A stretch of DNA of 64,000 nt, taken from assembly GCF_900102185.1 (NCBI RefSeq), contig NZ_LT629690.1, positions 4,774,001 through 4,838,000 of the forward strand. Direction: 5' to 3'. Shown here one piece after another: positions 17,207-26,430 of the stretch. A program made the position numbers and the translations under genes. The stretch comes from Terriglobus roseus (GTDB lineage: Bacteria > Acidobacteriota > Terriglobia > Terriglobales > Acidobacteriaceae). The notes under the pieces were generated by a model. The model saw only the letters and a program-made list of their open reading frames with translations. It searched no databases and had not been told where the DNA came from. Numbering within the stretch: position 1 is the stretch's first letter; each line of letters begins with the position of its first letter.

Positions 17207-17977
17207 ATGAATGCACCGCTATTGGTTGCCGAAGGGCTTGTGAAGGAATACGGCAACAGCCGCGTGGTGAGCGATGTTTCGCTTTCCATTGCACGAGGAG
17301 AAATCCTGGGGCTGGTGGGAGAAAGCGGCAGCGGCAAGAGCACCGTGGCGCGCATGGTGCTGCGATTGATTGAGCCAACGCAGGGCGCAGTTCATTTTGA
17401 TGGCGTGGATGTGCTGAAGGCAGGACGCAGCGAAATGAAGATGTTGCGGCGTCGTATGGGGGTGGTGTTTCAGGACCCCTTTGCCGCGCTTGATCCCCGC
17501 ATGTGCGTGCGCGACATTCTTGCTGAACCGTTTGCTATTCATGGCGAAGAGGCACTGCAAGGGAAGTCGATGGAAGAGATGTTGACGGCGATGCTGCGCG
17601 AAGTGGGATTGGATGCTTCTGCATTGGATCGCTATCCGCATGCGTTCAGCGGAGGCCAGCGGCAACGCATCAACATTGCGCGCGCGTTAGCGCTGCGACC
17701 GGAGTTTCTTGTTCTGGATGAGCCGGTAAGCGCGTTGGATGTTTCCGTGGGGGCGCAGGTGATTAACCTGCTGCGTTCACTGCAGCAGACGCGGGGATTA
17801 ACGTGCCTGTTCATCTCACATTCCATGCCGCTGGTGCGATATTTGTGCGATCGCGTTGCAGTGATGCGTCGCGGCGAGCTGGTGGAAGTGGGTGATGCGG
17901 TTAGCATCTGTGAACATCCACGCGAGGCTTACACACAGGCTTTGATCGCAGCAACGCCGGAGTTTGTCGGGCTGTAA
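17207..17977 (+). CDS. Orphan ABC transporter ATPase, OppF/DppF type
   Basis: Cytoplasmic ATPase of 256 residues, closest in style to the oligopeptide/nickel subunits DppF, OppF and NikE. Walker A is GESGSGKST (38-46), the signature is SGGQRQRINIARAL starting near S148, and Walker B is LVLDEPVSALD with D171-E172. FQDPFAALDPRMCVRDIL is characteristic of the OppF group. It ends soon after the core; the usual C-terminal oligopeptide-binding zone is short. No permease, binding protein or OppD partner lies nearby, so it must serve a transporter encoded elsewhere or have a different role. The start at 17207 has no strong ribosome site. Confidence 0.88.
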   Translation: MNAPLLVAEGLVKEYGNSRVVSDVSLSIARGEILGLVGESGSGKSTVARMVLRLIEPTQGAVHFDGVDVLKAGRSEMKMLRRRMGVVFQDPFAALDPRMCVRDILAEPFAIHGEEALQGKSMEEMLTAMLREVGLDASALDRYPHAFSGGQRQRINIARALALRPEFLVLDEPVSALDVSVGAQVINLLRSLQQTRGLTCLFISHSMPLVRYLCDRVAVMRRGELVEVGDAVSICEHPREAYTQALIAATPEFVGL

Positions 17978-18102
17978 TACCTCTTCTTTGCGCGGACGAC
18001 AGTCCGGCACCTTCCCGCATCTGAACAACGCAGGAACTCGAGTTCCACGGACCGTTGCGTCCGTTCTGTGCCTGTAGCTTCGGCACATGCGAGGTACCTG
18101 CA

Positions 18103-19122
18103 ATGACGCAGCCAACCATGCATAGCCCGGAAAGCCGTCTGCATACGATGGAGAAGAATGCGTGGGCGCTGGTGCAGAGTTCGCCGATCCATCGTATGTG
18201 GGATCTACGTGGAGTTCCGCTGAAAGAAGTGGCGAAGCGTACCTGGAAGGGCATTGATGATGACAACCTTTTCGGCCGCGCATCACAACTTGCGTATGCT
18301 TTCTTCTCTGCCATTTTCCCAGCGCTGATTGCGATTTCGTCGCTGATGGGTTTGATCGCGAAGTCCTCGAGTCATCTGTACTTTGCGTTGTTGAACAAGC
18401 TCGGCCAGTTGATTCCTCCTACGGCCTTTGCGCTTGTGACAGATACATTTCGCCAGACAACTAGCGCATCCACGCCAGGGAAAGTTACGTTCGGACTTTT
18501 GTTCGCGCTGTTCTCTGCAAGCGTTGGTATATCGGCGCTGCAGGACACGCTGAACTCTGTGTATCGCGTGAGGGAAACGCGCCCTTTCTGGAAGGCCCGT
18601 GCAGAGGCGATGGGGCTCACATTGGTTGTGGGCTCATTGATTCTTGCGTCTGTGCTTGTTCTCTTTGGTGGCGACCTTGCAGCGAATTATCTCGCTCACC
18701 TGTTTCGTGGTGCCTGGGTACTGGCCATCATGCTCCGCGTGATCTATTGGATTGTGGCGTCGTTATTGGTGATTTTGTCCTTTGAAGTGATGTATTACTG
18801 CTGCCCGGATGTGCAGCATCGCGTATGGCGTTGGTTCACTCCGGGGGGTGTGGTGGGATTGCTCGGATGGATTGCAGGTTCCGTTGCGCTGCGTGTGTAT
18901 CTCCATTACTTCAACAGCTACTCGGTGACGTATGGTTCGCTAGGCGCTGTAATCATCCTGCTGTTGTGGTTTTATCTTTCCGGCGTGATGATTCTGCTGG
19001 GGGGCGAAGTGAACTCAGAGATTGAGCGCGCGGTCGCAGAGAAGAAGATTGTCAACGGTGAGCTGCCACCTGTTTCGGCCATCGAAAAGGTGGATTTGAA
19101 AGCAGAAAAGACGGCAAGTTGA
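18103..19122 (+). CDS. YihY/UPF0761 (BrkB-like) family membrane protein
   Basis: Integral inner-membrane protein of about 339 residues with roughly six helices. The family is marked by DDNLFGRASQLAYAFFSAIFP, the TLNSVYRV segment and SYSVTYGSLGAVIILLLWFY. Family members were once called RNase BN or BrkB in error; the real function is not established, with export or envelope roles suggested. I chose the ATG at 18103 because GAGG lies about nine bases upstream and the residues before it are not conserved in character. The C-terminus is a short charged cytoplasmic tail. A 6-bp inverted repeat overlaps its stop codon (GGCAAG/CTTGCC around 19112-19130), a weak terminator at best. Confidence 0.88.
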   Translation: MTQPTMHSPESRLHTMEKNAWALVQSSPIHRMWDLRGVPLKEVAKRTWKGIDDDNLFGRASQLAYAFFSAIFPALIAISSLMGLIAKSSSHLYFALLNKLGQLIPPTAFALVTDTFRQTTSASTPGKVTFGLLFALFSASVGISALQDTLNSVYRVRETRPFWKARAEAMGLTLVVGSLILASVLVLFGGDLAANYLAHLFRGAWVLAIMLRVIYWIVASLLVILSFEVMYYCCPDVQHRVWRWFTPGGVVGLLGWIAGSVALRVYLHYFNSYSVTYGSLGAVIILLLWFYLSGVMILLGGEVNSEIERAVAEKKIVNGELPPVSAIEKVDLKAEKTAS

Positions 19123-19169
19123 GTCTTGCCAATTTCCCTAAGCTTCTGCCGGAGTAGACTCATTCGCAC

Positions 19170-20615
19170 ATGAGTCTTTATGGAATTGTGATTGGGCTGA
19201 TCGTGGTGACGCTGCTTGCAGTGTCGCTTTCCCGCGTTCGGCAGGTGCGTACGAAAGCGGATTACCTGGTGGCCGGGCGCACGCTGCCCGCGGCTGTGCT
19301 GGTGTTCACGCTGCTCTCAAGCTGGATCGGTTCCGGATCGCTGCTGGGCGGCGCTGAGAACGCGTATCGCCATGGCTTTGCGGCCCTTTGGCAGGGCGGC
19401 GGCGGATGGGCCGGGTTAGCACTGATCTTCTTCATCGCGCCACGCGCGCGTAAGTTCGCGAAGTTCACCATTCCAGATCTGCTTGAAGCTCGCTACAACC
19501 AGACGGCGCGTGTGCTCGGTGTGATTGCAGTTCTGTTTACTTACACAGCGATCACCAGCTACCAATTGATTGGTGGTGGTGACATTCTTCACCTCATCTT
19601 CCCAGATCGCGTTAGCGCCGTGATGGGCCGTTACATCATTGCGGGATTCGTCATTGTGTTCACTGCGATTGCGGGCATGGGATCTGTGGCATACATGGAT
19701 GTGGTGATCGGATCGTTGGCAACGGTAACGATCCTGTTGTCGCTGCCGATCCTGATTCACCTCACTGGCGGATGGCATGCGGTGCATGCCGCGCTTCCTG
19801 CAACGCACTTTATGGTGCTGGGCGATATAACACCCGTGCAGGCAGCGGAGTTGTTTCTGCCCACGTGTTTGCTCATGCTTGGCAATCAGTCGATGTATCA
19901 GAAGTTCTTTTCTGCGAAGAGCGAACGCGATGCACGCAACGCAGTCGTGGGTTGGGTGATTGGCACAGTGGTGCTTGAGACGGCGATCGTGGCACTCGCA
20001 CTGGTGGGTTCAGCGATGTTCCCCACTGGAGAGGTGAGCCAGCATCCGCGCGAGATACTTGCCTACCTTGCGATGAACGGACTGCGTGGGAACGCCATGC
20101 TTGAGTTCCTGGGCGCGCTGATGATGGGCGCAATCTTTGCAAAGATCATCTCCACCGCGAATAACTATCTCTTCAGTCCGGCGACGAATCTTGTGAATGA
20201 TGTGTTCGTTCGTTATCTGCGGCCAACGGCGGGCGATCGTGACGTTCTGTTGGTCTCGCGGTTGATGGTAGTGCTGCTGGGAGTGTGGGCGTTGTGGCAG
20301 TCGCTCGGTACGGAGAGCGTGCTGAAGAAGAGTCTGTATGCCTACACGATTTATTCGGCTGCGCTCACACCGGTGATTCTGGCGGCGTTCTTTTGGAAGC
20401 GCGCTACGGCTGCAGGTGCGGTGACGTCGATCGCATTGGGAACCGTGGTCACAGTGGGGTGGGATAGTGCGTGGGTGCATCGGGTGTTTCCTGCCGTGAT
20501 TGCGGAGCGCGATGCGATTCTGCCAGCACTCCTGGTGAGCCTGATGGCGTTGGCGATCGTGAGCCTGATGACGCCGAAACCAACGGAGGAACAGTTGCAG
20601 CCGTTCCAGTCGTAA
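19170..20615 (+). CDS. Sodium:solute symporter family protein
   Basis: Inner-membrane carrier of 481 residues with about 13 helices, SSS family (PutP/PanF/SGLT fold). Typical elements are the first helix followed by KADYLVAGRTLPA, the SWIGSGSLLGGAENAYRHG segment lining the sodium site, and PDLLEARYN. The substrate is not readable; related acidobacterial proteins are annotated loosely as proline, pantothenate or sugar symporters. The ATG at 19170 follows a 47-base gap from the YihY gene on the same strand, so the two could be cotranscribed. No soluble enzyme sits next to it to suggest a substrate. Confidence 0.88.
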   Translation: MSLYGIVIGLIVVTLLAVSLSRVRQVRTKADYLVAGRTLPAAVLVFTLLSSWIGSGSLLGGAENAYRHGFAALWQGGGGWAGLALIFFIAPRARKFAKFTIPDLLEARYNQTARVLGVIAVLFTYTAITSYQLIGGGDILHLIFPDRVSAVMGRYIIAGFVIVFTAIAGMGSVAYMDVVIGSLATVTILLSLPILIHLTGGWHAVHAALPATHFMVLGDITPVQAAELFLPTCLLMLGNQSMYQKFFSAKSERDARNAVVGWVIGTVVLETAIVALALVGSAMFPTGEVSQHPREILAYLAMNGLRGNAMLEFLGALMMGAIFAKIISTANNYLFSPATNLVNDVFVRYLRPTAGDRDVLLVSRLMVVLLGVWALWQSLGTESVLKKSLYAYTIYSAALTPVILAAFFWKRATAAGAVTSIALGTVVTVGWDSAWVHRVFPAVIAERDAILPALLVSLMALAIVSLMTPKPTEEQLQPFQS

Positions 20616-20654
20616 GACGCTGAAGTTTGCGCGTGGTGTGTCGATAAAAGACAC

Positions 20655-21320
20655 ATGCGACGCATCCATCGGAATTTGTACGGCAAGGTTTTGATCGTGG
20701 CAGGGGTATGGATGACGCTTGCAGTGTCAATGCGTGCGCAGCAGAGCCTCGCGGATGTCTTGCGCTCCGCAACGATGACGAACGGAAGCGCACCATTGTC
20801 TGATACGGTCGGTTTGCCCCAGCCGCCGTCCACGCTGGAAGATGCACTACATTCGCTCTACACGAGTGCGGATGTGATCTTCACCGGCGAAGTGACGTCG
20901 GTAGAACGCAGTGACGAGACGGTCACGGTGCGCTTTCAAGTGCTGGAAGGCATTCGTGGTGTGAGCGACGGTGCGACGTACGTGTTGCGCGAGTGGGCTG
21001 GCCTCTGGGTGGATGATCCTTCGCGTTACGTTGTGAAAGAACAGCGACTGATGCTGCTGCGTGCAAATTCAGCTTGCGGTTATGCTTCGCCTGCGGGAGG
21101 CGTTGGCGCGTTTACATTACATGGCGACAGCGCACAGGGAAGCGTTGACTTGCGATGGCTGGCTGTGCAGGTTCCGGCTTCCACCCAAAACACGGTGCAA
21201 CCCGCAGCGCAGAGTTTTGCGGTAGTTGAATCGACCGTAAAAAGGGATGTTTCCCAGATGGATCGTGCAATGGTGACTTCCATGTTGCGTGCGTGGCATC
21301 GCATGGAGGTTACGCAGTGA
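20655..21320 (+). CDS. Secreted protein with possible TIMP/netrin-like fold
   Basis: Unknown exported protein of 221 residues. A basic start and hydrophobic run (KVLIVAGVWMTLAVSMRAQQ) form a signal peptide. The core at about 60-150 reads SADVIFTGEVTSVERS, VRFQVLEGIRGV, then LMLLRANSACG. This order of strands and the pattern ADxxFxGxV...FxVxxxxxG...CG is reminiscent of TIMP/NTR-type OB folds seen in secreted bacterial proteins, though the classical N-terminal Cys-x-Cys is absent. That is pattern recognition only. The stop codon overlaps the GTG start of the next gene by the four bases GTGA, so the two are translationally coupled and probably work together at the cell surface or outside it. Confidence 0.75.
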   Translation: MRRIHRNLYGKVLIVAGVWMTLAVSMRAQQSLADVLRSATMTNGSAPLSDTVGLPQPPSTLEDALHSLYTSADVIFTGEVTSVERSDETVTVRFQVLEGIRGVSDGATYVLREWAGLWVDDPSRYVVKEQRLMLLRANSACGYASPAGGVGAFTLHGDSAQGSVDLRWLAVQVPASTQNTVQPAAQSFAVVESTVKRDVSQMDRAMVTSMLRAWHRMEVTQ

Positions 21321-24151
21321 AACGCGCGACGCTTTTCCTGTTGTTCTTCTGTGCGAGTGTTTTGCAAGCAGCCAATCCGCGATGGGTAGCGGGGTCGCAG
21401 TGGACGAATTCAGGCAAGGCGATGAACTGGTATCGCAACGATGTGCAGTACTTCGTCGATGCAGGATCACTGAGTTCTTCGGTCAGCCATGCTGCTGCTG
21501 TATCGATGGTGGATGCCGCTGCGTCCGTATGGAATTTGAGCGCGTTGCCCTTCACTCTGAAGAATGGCGGCGCCCTGGCTGAGGATGTTAGTTCAGCCAA
21601 TGTGTATATGGGGTCCAGTGGACTGGTCTGGCCAACAGATGTTTCCAGTAGCAACTACACTTCGAAGCAGATCGCAGTCGTTCTGGATGCGGATGGCTCC
21701 ATCACGGACGCGCTGTTAGGTTCGGGTGCGAGCGAACCATCTAACTGCCGTACGAATGGCGTGACGGAATTCGTTGATCTGTTTATTCAGCCCGGCAAGA
21801 TCGCGCATGCGCGCATTGTTGTGAATGGCCGATGCAGTGGAGCCGCCGCGGAGCAGCAACTACAGCTTCAGTATCAATTGATGCGTGTGTTTGGCCGTGT
21901 TCTGGGGATTGGCTGGTCGCAACTGAACGACAACGTTTTTACGGCCGTGCCAGCGCCAACGTACGCGCAACAGATGCACTGGCCCATCATGCACCCAATC
22001 GACATTATCTGTGGGGCATATACGTATCAATGTCTGCCGCAGCCATTCACGCTGCGTGAGGACGACATTGCGGCCATGTGGCTGCTCTATGCCGACAGCA
22101 CAACGTCTCTGGCGGCTTCAAACATGATCAACATGTCCGGCAATATCTACTCTTCCGGAGTGCGACCTTTGAGCGGGATCAACCTCACGGTGACTCGCTA
22201 TCAGCGGTGGGGAAGTTATGGAGTAGATGGCTTTCAGTCCGTTTCCAATGTCACTGGATTCAACATGTCGTTTCAACGCGGAAATCCAGTTACCGGGCCG
22301 TCCGTCGATACGCAGGGAATTTACGGCCCCATCGTGGGCGATACAGCAAGCACCTTTAATTTTGCGGCGATTCCTCTAAGTACAGGAACATACGTTACGC
22401 TCGCTTCCGAGCCCGTGAACCCGCTTTACAAGGGGGCGTACGCAGTAGGACCGTACCAGATGGGAAGCCCTTCTCCTTCTGGATCAGCTATCTCCATCAG
22501 CAATGGTCCGTATTCTCCTGGCGCGAACGTATTCGTTTCCTATACGGTCCCCGATGCAGCGTCGGATTGCTCGACTGCAAAGGACGGGACAGAGAGTGTG
22601 CCTGGCAGCATCCCGCTGGATGGCACCTGGTCTTCTCGACTCTGCGGTGTGGGCCATTCGTCATGGACAGCGCTTTCAGTAAAAACAGGCCGCACAGCCA
22701 CAGTGGAAGTGACAGCCACTGATGAGACAGGCAACGCAACTAGCAACAAGGCAATGCCGTTGATCGGCATGTGGCATGGATCCGATGCCACGGGCATACT
22801 GCCGGGACTCGCTGCGCAGACGGCTGCTTTTAACGGAATGCGCACAGGCATGTCACAGTTGCGCGTTTCGTTTTCTGCGACAGAGAGCGTCCGCCTTGCC
22901 ATTACTGACGCTCGCGGCGATGGCCGCGCGGACTACACCTATCGTGCTCGTGTTCTTTATGCCGATTCCATTTCACCTGCGCGAGTGCCTTTATCAGGAG
23001 GAACGATCGCGATCACCGGAATGGGGTTTGCTGCTGGAAATACAGTGACCATTGGAGGAGTGGCCGCGAGAGTTGTCAGCATCTCCCCCACTTCCATCAG
23101 TGTTGTCGCGCCTGCGATGGGCTCCGGTGTGAAAGATGTCGTGATCACCGACCTTTCTACAGGCGGCTTCTCTACGATGACGGGAGCAATCACCTATGGC
23201 GGCGCTGCCTCTGATGTGCTTGCGATCACTTCGCAGCCCTCGGCTTCCGTAGTCGTTGGAACGCCGACACCATTCGCATTGCAGTTGAAAGATGCGAACG
23301 GTGCGGCCGTGCGGAATGGTCAGATTGCCGTTTCGGCATCTGCCGGAAGCATCGTTGTGGGCGCATGCAATCTTGCGCGATGCACCTTGGTGACGGACGC
23401 CAGCGGTGTGGCCCAAACCTACATCACACCCAGCGTTGCCGGTGCAATGACAGTGCGCGCTGTCTCTCCCGCTGGTTCCACGGTTCAGGCTTCATTCACG
23501 GCCATGACTGTTTCGCGTGCTGTGACCTTGCTGCGGCCCACGGAATATGTCGCCGCCGGATCCGGGGCCGCCTTTGCGCCGGTCGTAGACGTTACCCAGA
23601 ATGGTGCCGCTGCTCCCGGTACGCCGGTTTCATGGACCGCATCCACATCGCGTGCAGGCCTCTCGTCTTCTGTATCCGCGGCGGATGCAGGAGGTTTGTC
23701 GAGTATCGACGCCATCGGCGCTTTACGCGATGGGGAAGCTGCCACTGTGCAGGCGTGTGCGTGGAGCACCGTTTGCAGCACGCAGAACGTGATTGGGGTT
23801 GCTGCTGCCAATCTGCGTGCGGCGGTGGTCAGTGGCGATGCACAAAGCCGATCCGCCTCGGATTCCCTGAGCAATGTGGCGCTGCGTGTGTTGGACACAT
23901 CTGGCAATCCTGTTGCGGGTGCTGCAGTTGCGGTGTACCAAGCGGTGTCGGGATGGCAACCTGCGTGCACCAGCGGCAGGTGTCCCACGGCTCCGGTTTA
24001 CGGCACAATCACGTCCAATGCCGTCAGCGATGATGACGGAATGGTGACAGTGTCGCCGCTGCAGTATGCGAATACCGCCGCTGTTACCAAGATCACAGCA
24101 TCTGTCGGGACGCAGGGCGCCATTACGATTACGCTGTTGAAGACACCCTGA
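21317..24151 (+). CDS. Secreted pseudo-matrixin with IPT/TIG and Ig-like domains
   Basis: Exported protein of 944 residues. The GTG at 21317 is preceded by GGAGG nine bases upstream and begins a clean signal peptide (KRATLFLLFFCASVLQA). Residues ~20-260 follow the matrixin fold, with VQYFVDAG at the first strand, a Met-turn PIMHP near M225, then REDDIAAMWLLY. At the zinc site, however, positions 190-200 read RVFGRVLGIGW where a protease has HExxHxxGxxH: all three His and the Glu are replaced, and only Gly197 stays. It is therefore most likely not a zinc protease. An IPT/TIG domain lies at about 549-630 (GGTIAITGMGFAAGNTVTIG). Two or three Big-type Ig domains follow to the end. A binding or structural role is inferred. 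Confidence 0.85.
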   Translation: MKRATLFLLFFCASVLQAANPRWVAGSQWTNSGKAMNWYRNDVQYFVDAGSLSSSVSHAAAVSMVDAAASVWNLSALPFTLKNGGALAEDVSSANVYMGSSGLVWPTDVSSSNYTSKQIAVVLDADGSITDALLGSGASEPSNCRTNGVTEFVDLFIQPGKIAHARIVVNGRCSGAAAEQQLQLQYQLMRVFGRVLGIGWSQLNDNVFTAVPAPTYAQQMHWPIMHPIDIICGAYTYQCLPQPFTLREDDIAAMWLLYADSTTSLAASNMINMSGNIYSSGVRPLSGINLTVTRYQRWGSYGVDGFQSVSNVTGFNMSFQRGNPVTGPSVDTQGIYGPIVGDTASTFNFAAIPLSTGTYVTLASEPVNPLYKGAYAVGPYQMGSPSPSGSAISISNGPYSPGANVFVSYTVPDAASDCSTAKDGTESVPGSIPLDGTWSSRLCGVGHSSWTALSVKTGRTATVEVTATDETGNATSNKAMPLIGMWHGSDATGILPGLAAQTAAFNGMRTGMSQLRVSFSATESVRLAITDARGDGRADYTYRARVLYADSISPARVPLSGGTIAITGMGFAAGNTVTIGGVAARVVSISPTSISVVAPAMGSGVKDVVITDLSTGGFSTMTGAITYGGAASDVLAITSQPSASVVVGTPTPFALQLKDANGAAVRNGQIAVSASAGSIVVGACNLARCTLVTDASGVAQTYITPSVAGAMTVRAVSPAGSTVQASFTAMTVSRAVTLLRPTEYVAAGSGAAFAPVVDVTQNGAAAPGTPVSWTASTSRAGLSSSVSAADAGGLSSIDAIGALRDGEAATVQACAWSTVCSTQNVIGVAAANLRAAVVSGDAQSRSASDSLSNVALRVLDTSGNPVAGAAVAVYQAVSGWQPACTSGRCPTAPVYGTITSNAVSDDDGMVTVSPLQYANTAAVTKITASVGTQGAITITLLKTP

Positions 24152-24220
24152 CGCCCCGGTAGCGACCAAGGCAGCTTCTCGTGCATCTGACAGGGTGACC
24201 AGCAAGAAGGAGCGACCTGA

Positions 24221-25552
24221 ATGGCGACGGGTGGTGTACGCAAGCGGGTATTGATCGTGGGTGGCGGCTTTGCCGGATTGAAGGCCGCGGAAGCATTGAA
24301 GGACGCAGACGTCAGCATCACGCTGGTGGATCGTCGCAATCACCACACGTTTCAGCCACTGCTCTATCAGGTTGCACTCGCGGTGCTGTCGCCCAATGAG
24401 ATTGCACAGCCCATCCGCGCAATTCTTCGCGCGCCGAATACACAAGTTCTCATGGATGAAGTGGTGGGATTCGATGTGGCTGCGCAGCGCGCCACGTTGA
24501 AGAGTGGTGTCGTGCTGGAGTATGACTACCTGATCCTGGCCACGGGCTCTACGCATTCTTACTTCGGCAGAGAAGACTGGGCCAAGTTGGCTCCCGGCTT
24601 GAAGACGATTGAAGATGCGGTGGAGATCCGTCGCCGCGTGTTGCTTGCCTTTGAACTCGCCGAAGGCGAGATGCAGGAGACGGGCCGTCATCCAGCGTTG
24701 AATTTTGTTGTTATCGGTGGCGGACCCACAGGCGTGGAACTCGCGGGCGCTATCTCCGATATTGCGAAGCTATATATCCGTCGCGATTTCAAACACATTG
24801 ATCCGGCGAAGGCGCAGGTGGTGATTCTGGAGGGTTCGCCGCACATTCTGGGCGCATATCCTGAAGATCTGCAGAAGAAAGCAGTGGAACAGCTTGCGGC
24901 GCTGGGTGTGCGAGTGCGCACCAATACTCGCGTGACCGATGTGCAGCCCGGTTATGTGATGGTTGGCGATGAACGCATTGATGCGGTGGTCACGATCTGG
25001 GCAGCAGGTGTAAAGGCCTCGCCTCTAGGTGCTCTGCTGGGCGTGCCGCTGGATAAGCGCGGATGCGTCATCGTGGATGGCCAGCTTCACCCGGAAGGAC
25101 ATCCAGAGATTTTCGTCTGTGGCGATCTTGCAGCCGCGACCAGCGAAGGCAAGCCTGTTCCCGGAGTGGCTCAACCTGCAATGCAGATGGGCGACTACGC
25201 GGGGCGTTCGATCGCGCTGGAAGTCCGCGGCGAGCAGATGAAGAAGCCCTTTATCTATGCGGACAAAGGCGACATGGCCACCATTGGGCGCAGTGCTGCT
25301 GTGGCGAATGTGAAGTGGCCGTTCAAGGGCCACCTCAGTGGATTTCCCGCATGGCTCACGTGGTTGGTCGTGCATATCTTCTTTCTCATTGGCTTCCGGA
25401 ATCGCTTCTCGGTCTTCCGTAACTGGGCATATACGTATGCGTTTTTTGAGGAAGGCTCCCGTCTCATTGTGGGCGATCAGAACTTGCCAGGCTGGGATAC
25501 GCAGGACGATCCAGAAGGCCACCTCACCACACGGCCCATTTCGCAGTCGTAA
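24221..25552 (+). CDS. ndh: Type II NADH dehydrogenase (NDH-2)
   Basis: Non-proton-pumping NADH:quinone oxidoreductase, 443 residues, bound peripherally to the inner membrane. The FAD-binding GxGxxG is in LIVGGGFAGLKAAEAL at the start, and the NADH-binding Rossmann motif is VVIGGGPTGVELAGAI near residue 165. YDYLILATGSTHSYFG and FVCGDLAA (the second FAD contact) are typical. QPAMQMGDYAG near 325 lies in the region expected to face quinone. The C-terminus (LVVHIFFLIGFRNRFSVF) supplies the hydrophobic membrane anchor. The ATG at 24221 follows AAGGAG with normal spacing. It stands alone and is closed by a hairpin at 25576-25600. Confidence 0.93.
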   Translation: MATGGVRKRVLIVGGGFAGLKAAEALKDADVSITLVDRRNHHTFQPLLYQVALAVLSPNEIAQPIRAILRAPNTQVLMDEVVGFDVAAQRATLKSGVVLEYDYLILATGSTHSYFGREDWAKLAPGLKTIEDAVEIRRRVLLAFELAEGEMQETGRHPALNFVVIGGGPTGVELAGAISDIAKLYIRRDFKHIDPAKAQVVILEGSPHILGAYPEDLQKKAVEQLAALGVRVRTNTRVTDVQPGYVMVGDERIDAVVTIWAAGVKASPLGALLGVPLDKRGCVIVDGQLHPEGHPEIFVCGDLAAATSEGKPVPGVAQPAMQMGDYAGRSIALEVRGEQMKKPFIYADKGDMATIGRSAAVANVKWPFKGHLSGFPAWLTWLVVHIFFLIGFRNRFSVFRNWAYTYAFFEEGSRLIVGDQNLPGWDTQDDPEGHLTTRPISQS

Positions 25553-25575
25553 GGATGTTCTGATAGGGAACTGCA

Positions 25576-25600
25576 AAAGCCCGCGCTCTAGGCGGGCTTT
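25576..25600. terminator. Terminator between ndh and methyltransferase genes
   Basis: The 8-bp stem AAAGCCCG/CGGGCTTT has T residues after it on the plus strand and A residues before it, so it can act in both directions. The stop codon of the convergent methyltransferase gene lies in its loop. Confidence 0.8.
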
Positions 25601-26328
25601 CTTGCGATCACGACTCGTAGCGGTGGAAACGTGGTGAGGAAGCTTCCCCACTGCGTTGTTACGTTCAACCCAGCACTGCGAAAGTGATCGGCATATTCGC
25701 CCGTAAGTTTGTAGTCGCTGATCAGTGCCGTGGCGCCCGGTTTTAATACGCGAACAATCTGATCCAGCGCCAGCGAACGCGTTGGCTTGTCATAGATGTT
25801 GTGCAGGCACAGATTCGAGACGATGACGTCGAAGCTGGCATCTGCAAACGGCATTTCCTGCGCTGGAAGGCTAACCAGAGTGCAATGAGCCGCGATGCCT
25901 TCCAATTGCAGGTTCTTCTGTGTTGCAGCTTCAGCGTTACCGCCCATGTCTTCTGTAGACCAGATGTCGATGCCCGTGGCGTGACCGGTAGTGAGCTTCT
26001 TTGCAGCACCCGCCAGCAGAAGACCGCGTCCGCAGCCTACATCCAACACCTGCTCGTCACCGCTCCACATATGCATGCGCAACATAAAGTCGCGATGACG
26101 GAACTTGCCGTATTTCACATAGAGCAGGAAGAGGAGGCCTTCGCTGATGAGAAAGAATGCCGGCCACAGGAACGATGGGCGTGTGGCGAGTGCAATTGGT
26201 CCAAGATGCACCACTCGAGGAAGCAGCAGTCCTGCGAACAGACAGGCAAAGCCAATCAGAAACAGGTTGCGCATAACGCCGGGAGCGTCAACGCCGTAGT
26301 CGGTTCCGGGAGCGTGTGTTGGAGGCAT
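25588..26328 (-). CDS. SAM-dependent class I methyltransferase with N-terminal membrane segment
   Basis: About 246 residues. Two hydrophobic stretches near the N-terminus (MRNLFLIGFACLFAGLLL and LWPAFFLISEGLLFLLY) place it at the membrane. The Rossmann domain follows, with motif I VLDVGCGRGLLLAGAA near residue 97 and the family landmarks ATGIDIWSTED and FDVIVSNLCLHN. VLKPGATALISDYK marks the post-motif strand. The acceptor is unknown; the layout suggests a lipid or quinone-like substrate, but nothing nearby supports a choice. Its start at 26328 sits just below the terminator of ilvE, so it has its own promoter in the 26329-26372 gap. Confidence 0.85.
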   Translation of the reverse strand: MPPTHAPGTDYGVDAPGVMRNLFLIGFACLFAGLLLPRVVHLGPIALATRPSFLWPAFFLISEGLLFLLYVKYGKFRHRDFMLRMHMWSGDEQVLDVGCGRGLLLAGAAKKLTTGHATGIDIWSTEDMGGNAEAATQKNLQLEGIAAHCTLVSLPAQEMPFADASFDVIVSNLCLHNIYDKPTRSLALDQIVRVLKPGATALISDYKLTGEYADHFRSAGLNVTTQWGSFLTTFPPLRVVIARKPA

Positions 26329-26372
26329 GAAGAAATCCGTAGGAAAAGCGGATTCGAGTCTAGCACTAAGGC

Positions 26373-26415
26373 AAAAGCAAGACGGGCAACCATGTTGGCT
26401 GCCCGTCTTGCTTTT
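26373..26415. terminator. Strong bidirectional terminator downstream of ilvE
   Basis: A 16-bp perfect stem (26373-26388 with 26400-26415) begins with AAAA and ends with TTTT, the ideal intrinsic terminator on either strand. On the minus strand it closes ilvE. Confidence 0.9.
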
Positions 26416-26430
26416 TGGATGAAGCGAAGT

